A stretch of DNA of 41,271 bases from NCBI GenBank assembly GCA_963966275.1, contig CAWZYQ010000014.1:1-41271 (forward strand), written 5' to 3'. The translations under genes were made by a program, and so were the position numbers. Shown one piece after another: positions 14,481 through 23,963 of the stretch. Position 1 is the stretch's first letter, and each line of letters starts with the position of its first letter. This stretch comes from UBA10427 sp003500135. GTDB lineage: Bacteria > Bacteroidota > Bacteroidia > Cytophagales > Cyclobacteriaceae. The notes under the pieces were generated by a model, which ran no database searches, was not told the origin of the DNA, and worked only from the letters and a program-made list of their open reading frames with translations.

Positions 14481-15659
14481 CTATTCATTCATAAATACCA
14501 GTTCAAAGCAGGTGCCTTCTCCCGGTTCGGAGGTACAGGAAATATGGCTATTCAATATATCAGCATATTTTTTTACGATAGAAAGCCCCAGGCCTGAGCT
14601 ACTTTCTCCCCTGGAAGGTGAGGCGCTAAGCTTTTGATAGGGGGTGAACAATCGTTTTTTGTCTTCCTCGGTAAAGCCCGGCCCCTCATCACATATCGAT
14701 AGGCTAATATTTCCATTTTCAGGTCTTTTGTCAGCCTTAAGGGTGATGTTGCTGTTTTCCGGTGAGTATTTTATGGCATTGGAAAGAAGGTTTTCCAGTA
14801 TTTGTACCAGGTAAAAGCGGTCACAATGGATGCTAATATCATCTTTTACTTTAGTCTCGATGACTATTTTTTTCTCTTTAGCGCCAGGTGAGTAAAGCCT
14901 TATTACTTCATCGAAAAGCTCGTTTATGGGGATGTCGACATATTTCAACTGCACATTGCCCGATTCAATATTATTGATATCAAGCACCTGGCTGATCATA
15001 TTGCGAAGCCGGTTGGCCGAATCATCAATCAAGTCAAGATATTGCGAAAAGCCGTTGGTATTGATCTCTGGTTTGAGTTTGATCAGGTTCAATATTCCGC
15101 AGATTTGGTTCAGCGGGCTTTTTAAGTCATGTGCAACTATTCCGATGAGGTCGTCTTTGTCTTTATTTAGCTTTTTCAATAGTTGGTTTTGCTCATCGAG
15201 CTGGGCGGTGCGATTGCGTACTTTTTCTTCAAGTTTTTGGTTGTTTTCCTGTAACTGCTGTACCAGAAAGCTGTTTTCCTTTTTTAATCGAAACGATTCA
15301 AGGCCATTTTCGATGGTGAGCTTCATCTCGTCGAGGTTCCACGGTTTGGCCATGTACCGGAAGATGCCGCATTCGTTTACTGCTTTAATGATCATCTCGA
15401 GATCGCTGTAACCGGTAAGAATAATTCTGACTGTATCGGGATAGAGTTGAGCGACCTTCATAAGGAATTCCACTCCGTTTATTTCCGGCATTTTTTGGTC
15501 TGATATGACCAAGTCCACCTCATTTTCCTTTAGCAATTCAAGGCCCTCACTGGCCGATGAAGCGGTCAATACCTTATAATCCGTAAAAAACAGCGATTTA
15601 AAACCCCGTAGGTTACTGACTTCATCATCGACGTACAGAATACAATTCCTTTTCATCAT
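14481..15659 (-). CDS. Response regulator-histidine kinase hybrid (REC-HisKA-HATPase)
   Basis: A 392-residue cytoplasmic protein. The N-terminal receiver has DD at 11-12, phospho-acceptor Asp54 (VISDQKMP) and Lys105 (RYMAKPWN). A coiled coil (about 120-168) leads to a HisKA domain with His177 (GIVAHDLKSPL), then a HATPase domain with N-box NLLSNAIKYSP, DEGPGF and SSGLGLSIVKKY. It has no membrane span or DNA-binding output. Its start overlaps the stop of the upstream kinase by one base (TGATG), so the two are made together and likely form a phosphorelay in which the first kinase charges Asp54. The final output protein is not in the window. Confidence 0.92.
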   Translation of the reverse strand: MMKRNCILYVDDEVSNLRGFKSLFFTDYKVLTASSASEGLELLKENEVDLVISDQKMPEINGVEFLMKVAQLYPDTVRIILTGYSDLEMIIKAVNECGIFRYMAKPWNLDEMKLTIENGLESFRLKKENSFLVQQLQENNQKLEEKVRNRTAQLDEQNQLLKKLNKDKDDLIGIVAHDLKSPLNQICGILNLIKLKPEINTNGFSQYLDLIDDSANRLRNMISQVLDINNIESGNVQLKYVDIPINELFDEVIRLYSPGAKEKKIVIETKVKDDISIHCDRFYLVQILENLLSNAIKYSPENSNITLKADKRPENGNISLSICDEGPGFTEEDKKRLFTPYQKLSASPSRGESSSGLGLSIVKKYADILNSHISCTSEPGEGTCFELVFMNE

Positions 15660-17092
15660 CAGATCATTTTAGGTAGTGTGATTATGAACTCAGTACCGTT
15701 GTCCGGCTTACTGATCACATCGATTATTCCTTTATGTTTTTCTATTATGCCATAGCTTATCGCCAGGCCCAGCCCGGTACCTTTACCTACCTCCTTGGTG
15801 GTAAAAAAAGGGTCGAATATTTTCTTTTTCATCTTGCTGTCCATTCCAACGCCATTGTCCTTGATGCTTATTGTAACATCTTTTTCGCGGTTTTTGGTGC
15901 TTATCCTGATGGTTTTTGGGGAGCCGTTGTTCAGGGCCGAATTCAAAGCTTCTATGGCATTGGTAATGATATTGAGAAAAACCTGGTTGAGCTGGCCCGG
16001 GTAGCACTGTATGCTTTGCATGTCATTTGCATAGTGCTTTTCCAGGGAAACATCCTTCAACTGGTTTTTTACAATGGTGATGGTATTGTCAATACAATCG
16101 TGGATATTGGCATTCTTTTGTATAGCTTCATCAATGCGTGAAAAATTTCTCAGGCCTTTAATGATTTCTGCTGTGCGGTCAGCGCCCATTCGGACGTCCT
16201 GTATCAGATTTTCCACATATTGGCGTACCTCGCCAAATTCGTATTCTTCCTTTATTTTATTTATCTCATCAAGTTGTTTTTTGAAATCACGTGAGGTATC
16301 GAGGTCTTCATACGCCTTGAAAATCTTTTTGTAGATTTCAAAGTTCTTCTCCAGACCGAGCAGGCCAATGCTAATAAAGTTCACCGGATTGTTGATCTCA
16401 TGGGCAATACCGGCAGTCAATTGGCCCAATGATGCCATTTTTTCTGATTGCACCAATTGCGACTGCGTAATTTTCAGCTCTTTATGAGCTTTTTCGAGGT
16501 TTATCTTTTGTAGTGTCAGGGCCTCCGTGCGCTCTTCCACTTTTCTTTCCAGGTTTTCATAGAGCAATGCATTTTCCATGGAAATACTCATCTGCGAGGC
16601 AAGGATTTTCAGTGACTCCAAAATGTTTTGGGTGAATGCCTTTTTTTTACGGTTATTTTCAAGGTAGATTACCCCCGCCAGGCTTCCTTTGGTAAAAATT
16701 GGCAGGCATAAAACAGATTTGATATTGTTATCATTGAGGTAGGCGCAATTCGTGAACCGCGGATCTTTGGTGGCGTCATCAATGACTAATGAAGACTGAT
16801 GTTTTATGACAAACTGGACGATATCGGTACTGATGCGCGTACCCTTTCCTATGGGTTTAGACTGAAGTACCCTGATGCCTGAGCGTAGGTTTCCGCGTGC
16901 CTGAATCAATAATTTCTCCTGTTCATATTGAAGAAAAAAACCGCGAATGGCCCCGGCGTGTTCCATTACCAATGCCATCATTTTTTCCAAAAGCCTGTCG
17001 AGCTGGATCTCACGGCTCAATGTACGGGAGGCCTCCATGAGGTTGTGCATGAAAGTTTCCTGATCCCGGCTTTTAATGGCTTTTTTTGGCAT
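15659..17092 (-). CDS. GAF-domain sensor histidine kinase
   Basis: A 477-residue soluble kinase. Residues about 20-175 are a GAF sensor domain (SVLCLPIFTKGSLAGVIYLEN is the typical end of the fold). A coiled coil (175-215) follows, then a HisKA-type helix with His231 (AGIAHEINNPV) and an HATPase domain with N378 (NIITNAIEAL), DNGVGM (412-417) and the G-box GKGTGLGL (437-443). The AHEINNPVNFI type is that of large GAF kinases. There is no membrane segment, so the stimulus is intracellular. It lies upstream in an operon with the REC-kinase hybrid, overlapping it by one base. Confidence 0.92.
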   Translation of the reverse strand: MPKKAIKSRDQETFMHNLMEASRTLSREIQLDRLLEKMMALVMEHAGAIRGFFLQYEQEKLLIQARGNLRSGIRVLQSKPIGKGTRISTDIVQFVIKHQSSLVIDDATKDPRFTNCAYLNDNNIKSVLCLPIFTKGSLAGVIYLENNRKKKAFTQNILESLKILASQMSISMENALLYENLERKVEERTEALTLQKINLEKAHKELKITQSQLVQSEKMASLGQLTAGIAHEINNPVNFISIGLLGLEKNFEIYKKIFKAYEDLDTSRDFKKQLDEINKIKEEYEFGEVRQYVENLIQDVRMGADRTAEIIKGLRNFSRIDEAIQKNANIHDCIDNTITIVKNQLKDVSLEKHYANDMQSIQCYPGQLNQVFLNIITNAIEALNSALNNGSPKTIRISTKNREKDVTISIKDNGVGMDSKMKKKIFDPFFTTKEVGKGTGLGLAISYGIIEKHKGIIDVISKPDNGTEFIITLPKMI

Positions 17093-17184
17093 CTTGTTGG
17101 GTCCCCCTTCAAAAAAATGATGACCAAATATAACAAAAAACGATCATAATCATCCCAAAAAAGGGAGGTTTCCTTTCCATGGCA

Positions 17185-18102
17185 TCAGGCGCACCTGTTT
17201 TGCTTCAGGCTACCGGTATGCCGCTTATGCATTTCATAGATCATACCATCGGCCAGTCCCAATTTAGGTACGATGATCATATTGAGTTTGGCATAGATCA
17301 TGGTGTTGATAAAGATCTGAGAGGCCAGGGTAATCACATCGGCGCGGTCTGGTCGCATGGATAGTTTTATCATCTTCTCCTCAAAGGTCATTTTATCCAG
17401 CATATTGGTTATGTGTTCGAGTTGCGACAGTGAAACTTCATTTCCATTGATCACCTGGCAAAGTTTAAAAAGGCTGTTGATATTGCCTCCTGTACCCATG
17501 GCTTTATGCAAAGGCACTTCTTTACGAATTTCTTCAATCCAGCTTTTGATCTGTTTCCAGGTGGGGCTTACGTTCTTATTGTTGAGCAGGCGTACCGTTC
17601 CAAGTTTAAAAGAACGGCTGTGTACTTTTTTCAGTCCCTTCAAAACGGTGATTTCCGTACTTCCGCCACCCACATCGATCAGTAAATAATTTTTATCATC
17701 ATCTATCCATTGCATAAAGTATTCGGAAAAAAATATGGAGGCTTCTTTTTTTCCGCTTATTACGCTAATATCAATATTCGAATGGTCACGTACTATACTG
17801 ATCACTTCTTCCCTGTTTTTGGCTTCCCGCATTGCCGATGTGGCAAAGGCCTCATAATCGCGAACGTTATAAGCGTTCATGAGGTGATGAAAGGCCTTCA
17901 TGCCCTCTTTCATCATTTCGATTTTGCCGGGTGTAATAAATCCTTTTTGATACACATCATCTCCAAGTCTGAGCGGAACCCGCGTCAGTGTAAGTTTGTT
18001 TATCTTAATGAGGTCATCGTATCGAACGACCTGACCGATTAATAGTCGTGCAGCGTTGGTGCCAATGTCGATAGCGCCGTATACGGGTTTGCTGGTTATC
18101 AT
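17185..18102 (-). CDS. Ppx/GppA family phosphatase (exopolyphosphatase-like)
   Basis: A 305-residue member of the actin-like ASKHA fold that hydrolyses polyphosphate or pppGpp. It has the first phosphate loop AIDIGTNAARLLI, TSAMREAKNREE, the second loop LIDVGGGSTEI and FKLGTVRLLN. It lacks the extra C-terminal domain of E. coli Ppx (about 510 residues), so it is the short two-domain form usual in Bacteroidota, and polyphosphate versus pppGpp activity cannot be told. It stands upstream of the two-kinase operon on the same strand, with a 92-bp gap. Confidence 0.92.
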   Translation of the reverse strand: MITSKPVYGAIDIGTNAARLLIGQVVRYDDLIKINKLTLTRVPLRLGDDVYQKGFITPGKIEMMKEGMKAFHHLMNAYNVRDYEAFATSAMREAKNREEVISIVRDHSNIDISVISGKKEASIFFSEYFMQWIDDDKNYLLIDVGGGSTEITVLKGLKKVHSRSFKLGTVRLLNNKNVSPTWKQIKSWIEEIRKEVPLHKAMGTGGNINSLFKLCQVINGNEVSLSQLEHITNMLDKMTFEEKMIKLSMRPDRADVITLASQIFINTMIYAKLNMIIVPKLGLADGMIYEMHKRHTGSLKQNRCA

Positions 18103-18374
18103 TTTGGCAATTGGTTTGAATTATAATTATTAATTTTAATTTTAAACTGATTGTTAAAATTATATTTTGTAAAATCTGGCTTTTTAAAGTTCGAGTTTAA
18201 AGCATATAGGGTATATAGAATTGTTTATCAATGTATTATAATTTTTATTTTGATTATATAGTAGTTTTTATCAATGTTATTTATTAAATTTATTGAAGAA
18301 TCACAAAATCGAGTAAATCTCGTAAAAATATAAGAGTAAGAATCGTATTTTTAAACCATTTAAAGCAATAAGTT

Positions 18375-18731
18375 ATGGAAGATGTATTAAAAAAAATTCT
18401 TTACACCAGTGTGGGTATGATATCACTCACTGCCGAGAAAGTTCAGCAATTGATTCAGAAATTGGTCGATGAAGATAAAATCTCTGAAGAAGAAGGCAGA
18501 AAAATTGTGGATGACATCATGAAAAATGCCAACACCAAAAAAGAGGAATTTGAAAGCCAGTTGAAAAGTATTACTGAACGCGTAGTTAGCAGTTTCGACT
18601 TTGCTTCAAAAAAAGAAATAGCGGAGCTTCGTCGTAAAATTGATGCACTGGAAACCAAATTGAATAAAGAAGCCGTTAAATCGTCTGCAAATAAAAGCGC
18701 TACAAAAAAGGACGATACTAAAAAGGCATAA
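18375..18731 (+). CDS. Phasin-like/PhaF-type coiled-coil protein
   Basis: A 118-residue protein: an amphipathic helix (MEDVLKKILYTSVGMISLTAEKVQQLIQKLV), a second helix with EEEGRKIVDDIM, then a leucine-zipper-like coil (EIAELRRKIDALETKL) and a Lys-rich tail. This order matches the phasin/PhaF-type family, whose members coat granules or act as small scaffold proteins, with a histone-like basic tail. No polyhydroxyalkanoate gene is nearby, so a granule role is unproven. The 271-bp divergent region to the Ppx gene is very AT-rich. A terminator follows. Confidence 0.75.
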   Translation: MEDVLKKILYTSVGMISLTAEKVQQLIQKLVDEDKISEEEGRKIVDDIMKNANTKKEEFESQLKSITERVVSSFDFASKKEIAELRRKIDALETKLNKEAVKSSANKSATKKDDTKKA

Positions 18732-18760
18732 ATCCAAAACCGCTTTGGTGTAAAATATTC

Positions 18761-18799
18761 AAAAGATGCCAGGCTCCAACGGGGTTTGGCATTTATTTT
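18761..18799 (+). terminator. Intrinsic terminator after the phasin-like gene
   Basis: ATGCCA (18766-18771) pairs with TGGCAT (18787-18792), preceded by an A-run and followed by TTATTTTAT. It is located 30 bases after the stop codon. Confidence 0.65.
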
Positions 18800-18952
18800 A
18801 TGACGATAAAATTGATTTAAGCATCTTAATTGATCAGTTCATAGTATTTCGTTTAATCTCAAATTTTATGATGAGATGCGCCAAATTTTGAATATAATTG
18901 CATAAAGCGCTCATCACAGGCCACCGTACAAGATCAAAATTGCACATAGTTC

Positions 18953-20635
18953 ATGTTCATAGATAAAACCATAAGGAATATCAAAAGGATCCGGCGCGTA
19001 AGCGAGGTTCTTTTGAAATACGGTTTCGAAGATGTGGTCCATTCGACCCGTCTGAGGTATGCCATGAGGTCAAAGGGCAAGTCGTATCTGGGCGCATATC
19101 AAAAAGAATTTAATCAGAACCGTTGGGAACGCCTCAGGCTGGTGCTCGAGGAGTTGGGCCCTACTTTTATAAAGCTCGGTCAGTTGCTCAGCAACCGTCC
19201 GGATATTCTACCTGAAGACCTGATCAAGGAATTCGAGAAACTACAGGATCGTGTGCCTCCGTTTGACACCGAAATCGCACGGGAAATCATTGAGCAGGAA
19301 CTCAAACAACCCATTCACGAACTATTCGTCTATTTTGACGACAAGCCGCTGGGCTCAGCATCCATTGGTCAGGTACACCGCGCCCGGTTAAAAACAGGCG
19401 AGGATGTTGTGGTGAAAGTACAGCGGCCAGAAGCGAAAAAGCAGGTGCAGACCGACCTGAGCCTTATCAGGGAGTTGATCAGACTTTCGGGGAATTATTT
19501 CATTCGAGCCGGTATATTGAACCCGCTGGAAATTGTAGATACTTTCTCACAAAGTTTATTGGCCGAACTCGACTATAAAAATGAAGCTTTACACCTGGAG
19601 CAGTTTAGAAAGACCTATAGCGATCTGCCACATTTTTACGTTCCCAAGCCTTATCTCAACCTCACAACCAATCGCGTTCTGATCCTCGAATTTGTAAGCG
19701 GATGTAAGATCACGGATGTTGAGCGGATCAAATCGTGGGGTATAAAGCCGAAAGAAATCGCCAATCGTGGCCTGGGTATCTATCTGTCACAAATTTTTGA
19801 ATACGGCATTTTCCATGCCGATCCACATCCGGGCAATGTGATAGTACAAACCAATGGCGATATTGCCCTGATAGATTTTGGTATGATCGGCAAGTTAATG
19901 CGACAGCAACGATTTGCCTTTGCCGGTATTTTTATAGCGATGGCCAATAAAGACGCTAAAAGCATGGCCATCAATCTCAGAAGACTGGCCGTGGACCATG
20001 AGATAGAGGACATGCGTGCTTTCGAGTACGACCTTAATGAGCTGATACAGGATTATATAGTGCTTGATACCGGTCAGATGACTTTTAAAGATTTGACCGG
20101 CCGTTTGCAAAAGATCGCTTTCACCTACAAGTTGCAAATTCCGGGCGTGATATTTCTCATTCTCCGTTCACTGTCGCTTTTGGAAGGCATTGGTAAAGAA
20201 CTCGATCCTGATTTTGATACGCTGGAAGATATCAAGCCTTTTGGATTTAAGCTCATGGCGGAGCAGTTCTCATTTCAGAACATTTCCAACGAGGTGAAGC
20301 ACAACCTGTTCCAGACCTTTACGCTACTATATAATTTACCAATCGAGGTCAGGGATATAGTAAAGCAAGTCCGAAAGGGAAGGCTGGTGATCAATTACAA
20401 GCAGGAGGCGGATGATCGGCTACTGCGCAAAATTGAAGTCTTGGGTAAAGGCTTTATCCTAACCATGATCATTTGCGCACTGATTATTGGCGCCTCACTG
20501 ACTTTCAGCAATAACACCATTGTAGAAACCTATACACTTGGTGGTGTGCCATGGTATAGTTTGGTAATGTACATATTTGCCTTTTTTTTCAGTATGTATT
20601 TGCTCGCCTACCTTATGTTCAACCTCAGAAAATAA
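18953..20635 (+). CDS. ABC1/UbiB-family atypical kinase
   Basis: A 560-residue ABC1 (UbiB/ADCK/COQ8) kinase-like ATPase. The diagnostic KxGQ motif is K74-L-G-Q77. The nucleotide loop GSASIGQVHRA (about 132-142) is followed by Lys153, catalytic FHADPHPGN (285-293) and metal-binding DFG (306-308). Two C-terminal membrane spans (about 498-515 and 533-555) anchor it in the inner membrane, as in UbiB. The family supports isoprenoid quinone biosynthesis or lipid handling; Bacteroidota use menaquinone. It converges on the DUF445 gene, with only five bases between stops. Confidence 0.92.
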   Translation: MFIDKTIRNIKRIRRVSEVLLKYGFEDVVHSTRLRYAMRSKGKSYLGAYQKEFNQNRWERLRLVLEELGPTFIKLGQLLSNRPDILPEDLIKEFEKLQDRVPPFDTEIAREIIEQELKQPIHELFVYFDDKPLGSASIGQVHRARLKTGEDVVVKVQRPEAKKQVQTDLSLIRELIRLSGNYFIRAGILNPLEIVDTFSQSLLAELDYKNEALHLEQFRKTYSDLPHFYVPKPYLNLTTNRVLILEFVSGCKITDVERIKSWGIKPKEIANRGLGIYLSQIFEYGIFHADPHPGNVIVQTNGDIALIDFGMIGKLMRQQRFAFAGIFIAMANKDAKSMAINLRRLAVDHEIEDMRAFEYDLNELIQDYIVLDTGQMTFKDLTGRLQKIAFTYKLQIPGVIFLILRSLSLLEGIGKELDPDFDTLEDIKPFGFKLMAEQFSFQNISNEVKHNLFQTFTLLYNLPIEVRDIVKQVRKGRLVINYKQEADDRLLRKIEVLGKGFILTMIICALIIGASLTFSNNTIVETYTLGGVPWYSLVMYIFAFFFSMYLLAYLMFNLRK

Positions 20636-20640
20636 GGATT

Positions 20641-21858
20641 TCAGGCAAATAAGAGCAGGTATTGCAGTATACCCGCTATTCCACCCAAAACAGCCCCAAC
20701 CAGGATCAACGTTTGTTCATCTTCTTTGAAGACAGGCCTCAAGAACTGTTCAAATTCGATGGGAGTAAGCCCTTTCATTTTCTTTTGTAATACTTTTTCC
20801 AGGTCCAGCGCATTTTCAGCATAGCCAAAAATGGTGCGGATATTCATAGGCAGCTCCTGCATAAAGCGGTACACGGCTATATTGCGCATATGATCGAGCG
20901 AATGCTGGCCCGAAATGATTTTGATCACCGGTGAAAAATTTCCCGCCGCTTTTTCTATGGCACGACCGATTTGCAGGCTGGTCATTTGCATCAATTTTTC
21001 CGAGCCGGGCCCCCTTACGATATATTCAAATAAATTTTCTACCGTTATGATCTTGGAGGCCACTATTTGTGAGTATTCTTCCGAAACTTCCTTCTGGCGT
21101 TTAATGAACAGCCCCTGAAAGGTTACCGGGCCTATTTTAATCGGTTGCAGTGGACGGAAAATGAGCTTCAATGCCAGCCAGTTGGTCATGTATCCAACCA
21201 GTACACCGGCCACTGGCAACATCCACCAGGCTGAATAAAAATACCAAATGGTCATTTGCACCAGGCCGAACAAAAAACCGAAATAAAACCCTGATTTCTC
21301 TATAAACTTAAATTCCTGTTCGCCGCACTTCAAAAACATCCTGTTGAGAAGCGATTTGTTTTGAGTGAGAGATGATACGGATAAATATTTCAGGTCTAGA
21401 AACTCATTAAAACGCAATTTCACCTCCTTCATCATGTTTTCAACGATAACAGGAAGTTCCTCCGCTATGCTTTCATATAAAGATGTTTTGGCTGCATTGG
21501 GAGTTCGTTTCCATGTTTTGGGCATTTTGGCAATCATTACCTCATTGGTGATCTGTTCGGCCAGTTCAGTGATAGAGGGCTTCATTTCCTGGGCTACGCG
21601 GGCCGGTTCTATGCGATCAAACTCTACTTCCATATTGATCAGCTTACTGGTCCACAGATCAACCGCGGTTTCGGCCATTTTTTTTGCTTTCGAAGGTATA
21701 ATGCCCTGCCAACCTATAGGTCTGATGCCTTTGAATTCAAGAGGATAAAAGGTCATTTTTATCGCCAGGCGATTAGTCAGCCATCCCACAAAGGCACTGA
21801 TAAAGGGAATTGAAAAAATGGCGAAATACGATTTATAAGCCTCCAAAAAATCGATCAT
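20641..21858 (-). CDS. DUF445 family membrane protein
   Basis: A 405-residue integral membrane protein of the DUF445 (YheB/YtaF-like) family. The repeated family motif GWLTNRLAIKMTFYPLEFKG (residues 25-44) recurs as GYMTNWLALKLIFRPLQPI (about 222-240). There are membrane spans at the N-terminus, around 190-225, and a glycine-rich final span (AVLGGIAGILQYLLLFA). The middle is a long helical soluble part. The cellular function is not established for the family. It is a single gene converging with the UbiB-type gene. Confidence 0.88.
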   Translation of the reverse strand: MIDFLEAYKSYFAIFSIPFISAFVGWLTNRLAIKMTFYPLEFKGIRPIGWQGIIPSKAKKMAETAVDLWTSKLINMEVEFDRIEPARVAQEMKPSITELAEQITNEVMIAKMPKTWKRTPNAAKTSLYESIAEELPVIVENMMKEVKLRFNEFLDLKYLSVSSLTQNKSLLNRMFLKCGEQEFKFIEKSGFYFGFLFGLVQMTIWYFYSAWWMLPVAGVLVGYMTNWLALKLIFRPLQPIKIGPVTFQGLFIKRQKEVSEEYSQIVASKIITVENLFEYIVRGPGSEKLMQMTSLQIGRAIEKAAGNFSPVIKIISGQHSLDHMRNIAVYRFMQELPMNIRTIFGYAENALDLEKVLQKKMKGLTPIEFEQFLRPVFKEDEQTLILVGAVLGGIAGILQYLLLFA

Positions 21859-21986
21859 GGGGCGTCAAAGGTTTCTGTTCGCATCAATTTAGTCAAAAAA
21901 AACAAGGCAAAAGTAAAATCGTATTCAAAATGATTGTGTAATTTAAAATTAAATGCGCAAATTGATAGGCATAAACCCAATTGTAT

Positions 21987-23534
21987 ATGTTTGTACCTCA
22001 ACTTATCTTAAGGCAACTCTATAACCGGGGCAGTTTACACAACACCTCTGAGGGTGTTTGTTTTTCCATTAAAAACCGTTTGAAAGATGTTCAACTGCTC
22101 GAAATCACAGAAGTCGGTATCAATAATGAAAAAATGGACCCGGACAATATTATTATCGAACTGTCTAACGGTTACCGTACTTCTCCAAAGGAAATCACAC
22201 ACCATCGTCCTGTTAATTTCGATTTGCGTGAAGTTTTAAAAGTCATTTGCAAAATCGAGCACTTGTCAAAGGAAAAACATCAGCTTAAATTAAAGTTTGA
22301 GGTAAAAGACTTTGGCAGCCTTGAGTTGAAAGTGGAGGATTCCATTACACCGGAAGATGATCACCTGCTACGCATACCCAGGGATATTTCAAATGACTAC
22401 TCTGATGAGATCATTAAAAAGCGCCAGGAGTTTTTGGAGGAACAAACAAAGGAGAGGTATAAGAACCTTTTTTTCTACAACATCGATCCCAAGGAAACCA
22501 ACGGTAATATTGAACATTTTACAGGGGTGATCCAGGTGCCTTTCGGACTGGCAGGCCCGATAACAATTAATGGTGAACATGCCCATGGTGATTTCCTGGT
22601 GCCCATGGCCACAACGGAAGGCACATTAGTAGCTTCATATAACCGGGGGATAAAATTGCTTAATGTTAATGGAGGGGCACGGGTAACAGTGGTTGAAGAC
22701 TCGATGCAAAGGGCGCCCGTATTCATTTTTGAAAATGCCCGCGAGGCCAAGGCTTTTGTACAATGGGTAAATAATAACCTTGAAAAGATAAGAGGGGAGG
22801 CCGAAGCCACTTCCAGCATTGCCAAGCTTCAGTATATTGATAGTTTCCTTTCCAATAAATTTGCCTATTTACGTTTCAATTACAGCACGGGCGATGCTGC
22901 CGGGCAGAACATGGTCGGACGGGCCACGTTTTATGCGTGCAGCTGGATACTCGACCACTACAAACCGGAAGCAATTAAGAATTTTTACCTGGAGTCAAAT
23001 CTGGCTACCGATAAAAAGGCCTCACAGATAAATGTCATGCGAAGCAGGGGCAAGCGCGTAATTGCCGAGGCCGTGATCAGCAGGGATTCATTGATACAAT
23101 ATATGCGTGTGGAACCTGAAAAGCTCGATTATCATCAAAAAGTATCTAATGTCGGTGCATTTATTAGCGGCGCCAATAACAATGGAGCACACTCTCCCAA
23201 TGCTATTACGGCCATTTTCATCGCTACTGGTCAGGATGTGGCCAATGTGTCTGAATCATCAGCGGCGATCCTGTACACTGAAATGACCCCCGAAAAAGAT
23301 TTATACATCTCTATTACCATACCTTCCCTGATTGTAGCCACATATGGAGGTGGTACTGCCCTTCCGTCACAGAGGGAGTGTTTGAAAATTATGGGGTGTT
23401 ATGGAAAAGACAAAGTATATAAACTGGCCGAAATTATTGGTGGGGTCGTGCTGGCTGGAGAGTTGTCATTGGGCAGCGCAATTTCCAGTTCTGATTGGGT
23501 GAGTAGCCACGAGCATTTCGGAAGAAACCGTTAG
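21987..23534 (+). CDS. Class I hydroxymethylglutaryl-CoA reductase with soluble N-terminal extension
   Basis: It reduces HMG-CoA to mevalonate, the committed step of the mevalonate pathway for isoprenoids. I start at the ATG at 21987; numbering below is from the TTG two codons earlier. Catalytic groups are all present: Glu213 (ATTEGTLVASYNRG), Lys345 (TDKKASQIN), Asp419 (GQDVAN) and His510 (SSHEHFGRN), plus DAAGQNM (305-311). The catalytic part covers about 130-517. The first ~125 residues are soluble (VPQLILRQLYNRGSL... FEVKDFGSLELKVEDSI), look beta-rich, and replace the membrane region of eukaryotic enzymes. Their role is unknown. No other mevalonate gene is nearby. A TATGTTTG word at 21986-21993 matches the -7 consensus but overlaps the start, so I treat it as chance. 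Confidence 0.93.
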   Translation: MFVPQLILRQLYNRGSLHNTSEGVCFSIKNRLKDVQLLEITEVGINNEKMDPDNIIIELSNGYRTSPKEITHHRPVNFDLREVLKVICKIEHLSKEKHQLKLKFEVKDFGSLELKVEDSITPEDDHLLRIPRDISNDYSDEIIKKRQEFLEEQTKERYKNLFFYNIDPKETNGNIEHFTGVIQVPFGLAGPITINGEHAHGDFLVPMATTEGTLVASYNRGIKLLNVNGGARVTVVEDSMQRAPVFIFENAREAKAFVQWVNNNLEKIRGEAEATSSIAKLQYIDSFLSNKFAYLRFNYSTGDAAGQNMVGRATFYACSWILDHYKPEAIKNFYLESNLATDKKASQINVMRSRGKRVIAEAVISRDSLIQYMRVEPEKLDYHQKVSNVGAFISGANNNGAHSPNAITAIFIATGQDVANVSESSAAILYTEMTPEKDLYISITIPSLIVATYGGGTALPSQRECLKIMGCYGKDKVYKLAEIIGGVVLAGELSLGSAISSSDWVSSHEHFGRNR

Positions 23535-23963
23535 GTGAGCTTTTTGATTCAATGAGTGTTTGTTTGATCAAAAAATGAATTACCTGTACCATCATTGGTA
23601 AAAAGCCAAAAGTTGTCAGTTACAGGGGTCGTGATATATTTCACGAAGCTTGTCGTCCGCAAAATCTATTGCATTCTGGGGAAGAAATATTACATCCCGA
23701 AAAAGCATGTCCTGTACTTTTATATTTCAAAATGTCTGTATAATAGCTTATAGGAAAAATTATATCTTTTTTTCCTGTCCAATGGTTATCGATGTATATA
23801 CACTTATTCGCAGTAAATTGATTAATCGCTTGTGAATTCATCCAATATTATTCAAGGGTTATCTTTTGATCAGCAAAATAAGAGTTGGAAATCGAATCCT
23901 TAGTATTAAATTTTTAGTTTATATATTTGGGGAATCAGTAGAAATTTTCCGTAACTAATTAAA
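23535..23963. other. Non-coding gap between HMG-CoA reductase and KamA-like genes
   Basis: About 430 bp without a convincing gene. Short frames of 61-66 codons exist on both strands, but they overlap each other and show no family features. Near 23543-23576 there is an imperfect palindrome (TTTTTGAT...ATCAAAAA) without a T-run. The promoter of the next gene lies at the right end. Confidence 0.5.
23900..23929 (+). promoter_or_regulatory. Bacteroidota-type promoter of the KamA-like gene
   Basis: TATATTTG at 23922-23929 matches the -7 consensus TAnnTTTG exactly. TTAG at 23900-23903 is a weak -33 element with an 18-bp spacer. It would give a leader of about 30 bases before the ATG at 23964. Confidence 0.5.

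Noticed and set aside
21986..21993. Perfect -7 promoter word TATGTTTG at the start of the HMG-CoA reductase gene
   Set aside because: It overlaps the start codon region; using it would remove the conserved-looking N-terminus, and no good downstream ATG exists for about 45 codons.
23641..23841. Overlapping 61-66-codon frames on both strands
   Set aside because: No family features, no ribosome-binding context, and each is antisense to the other.
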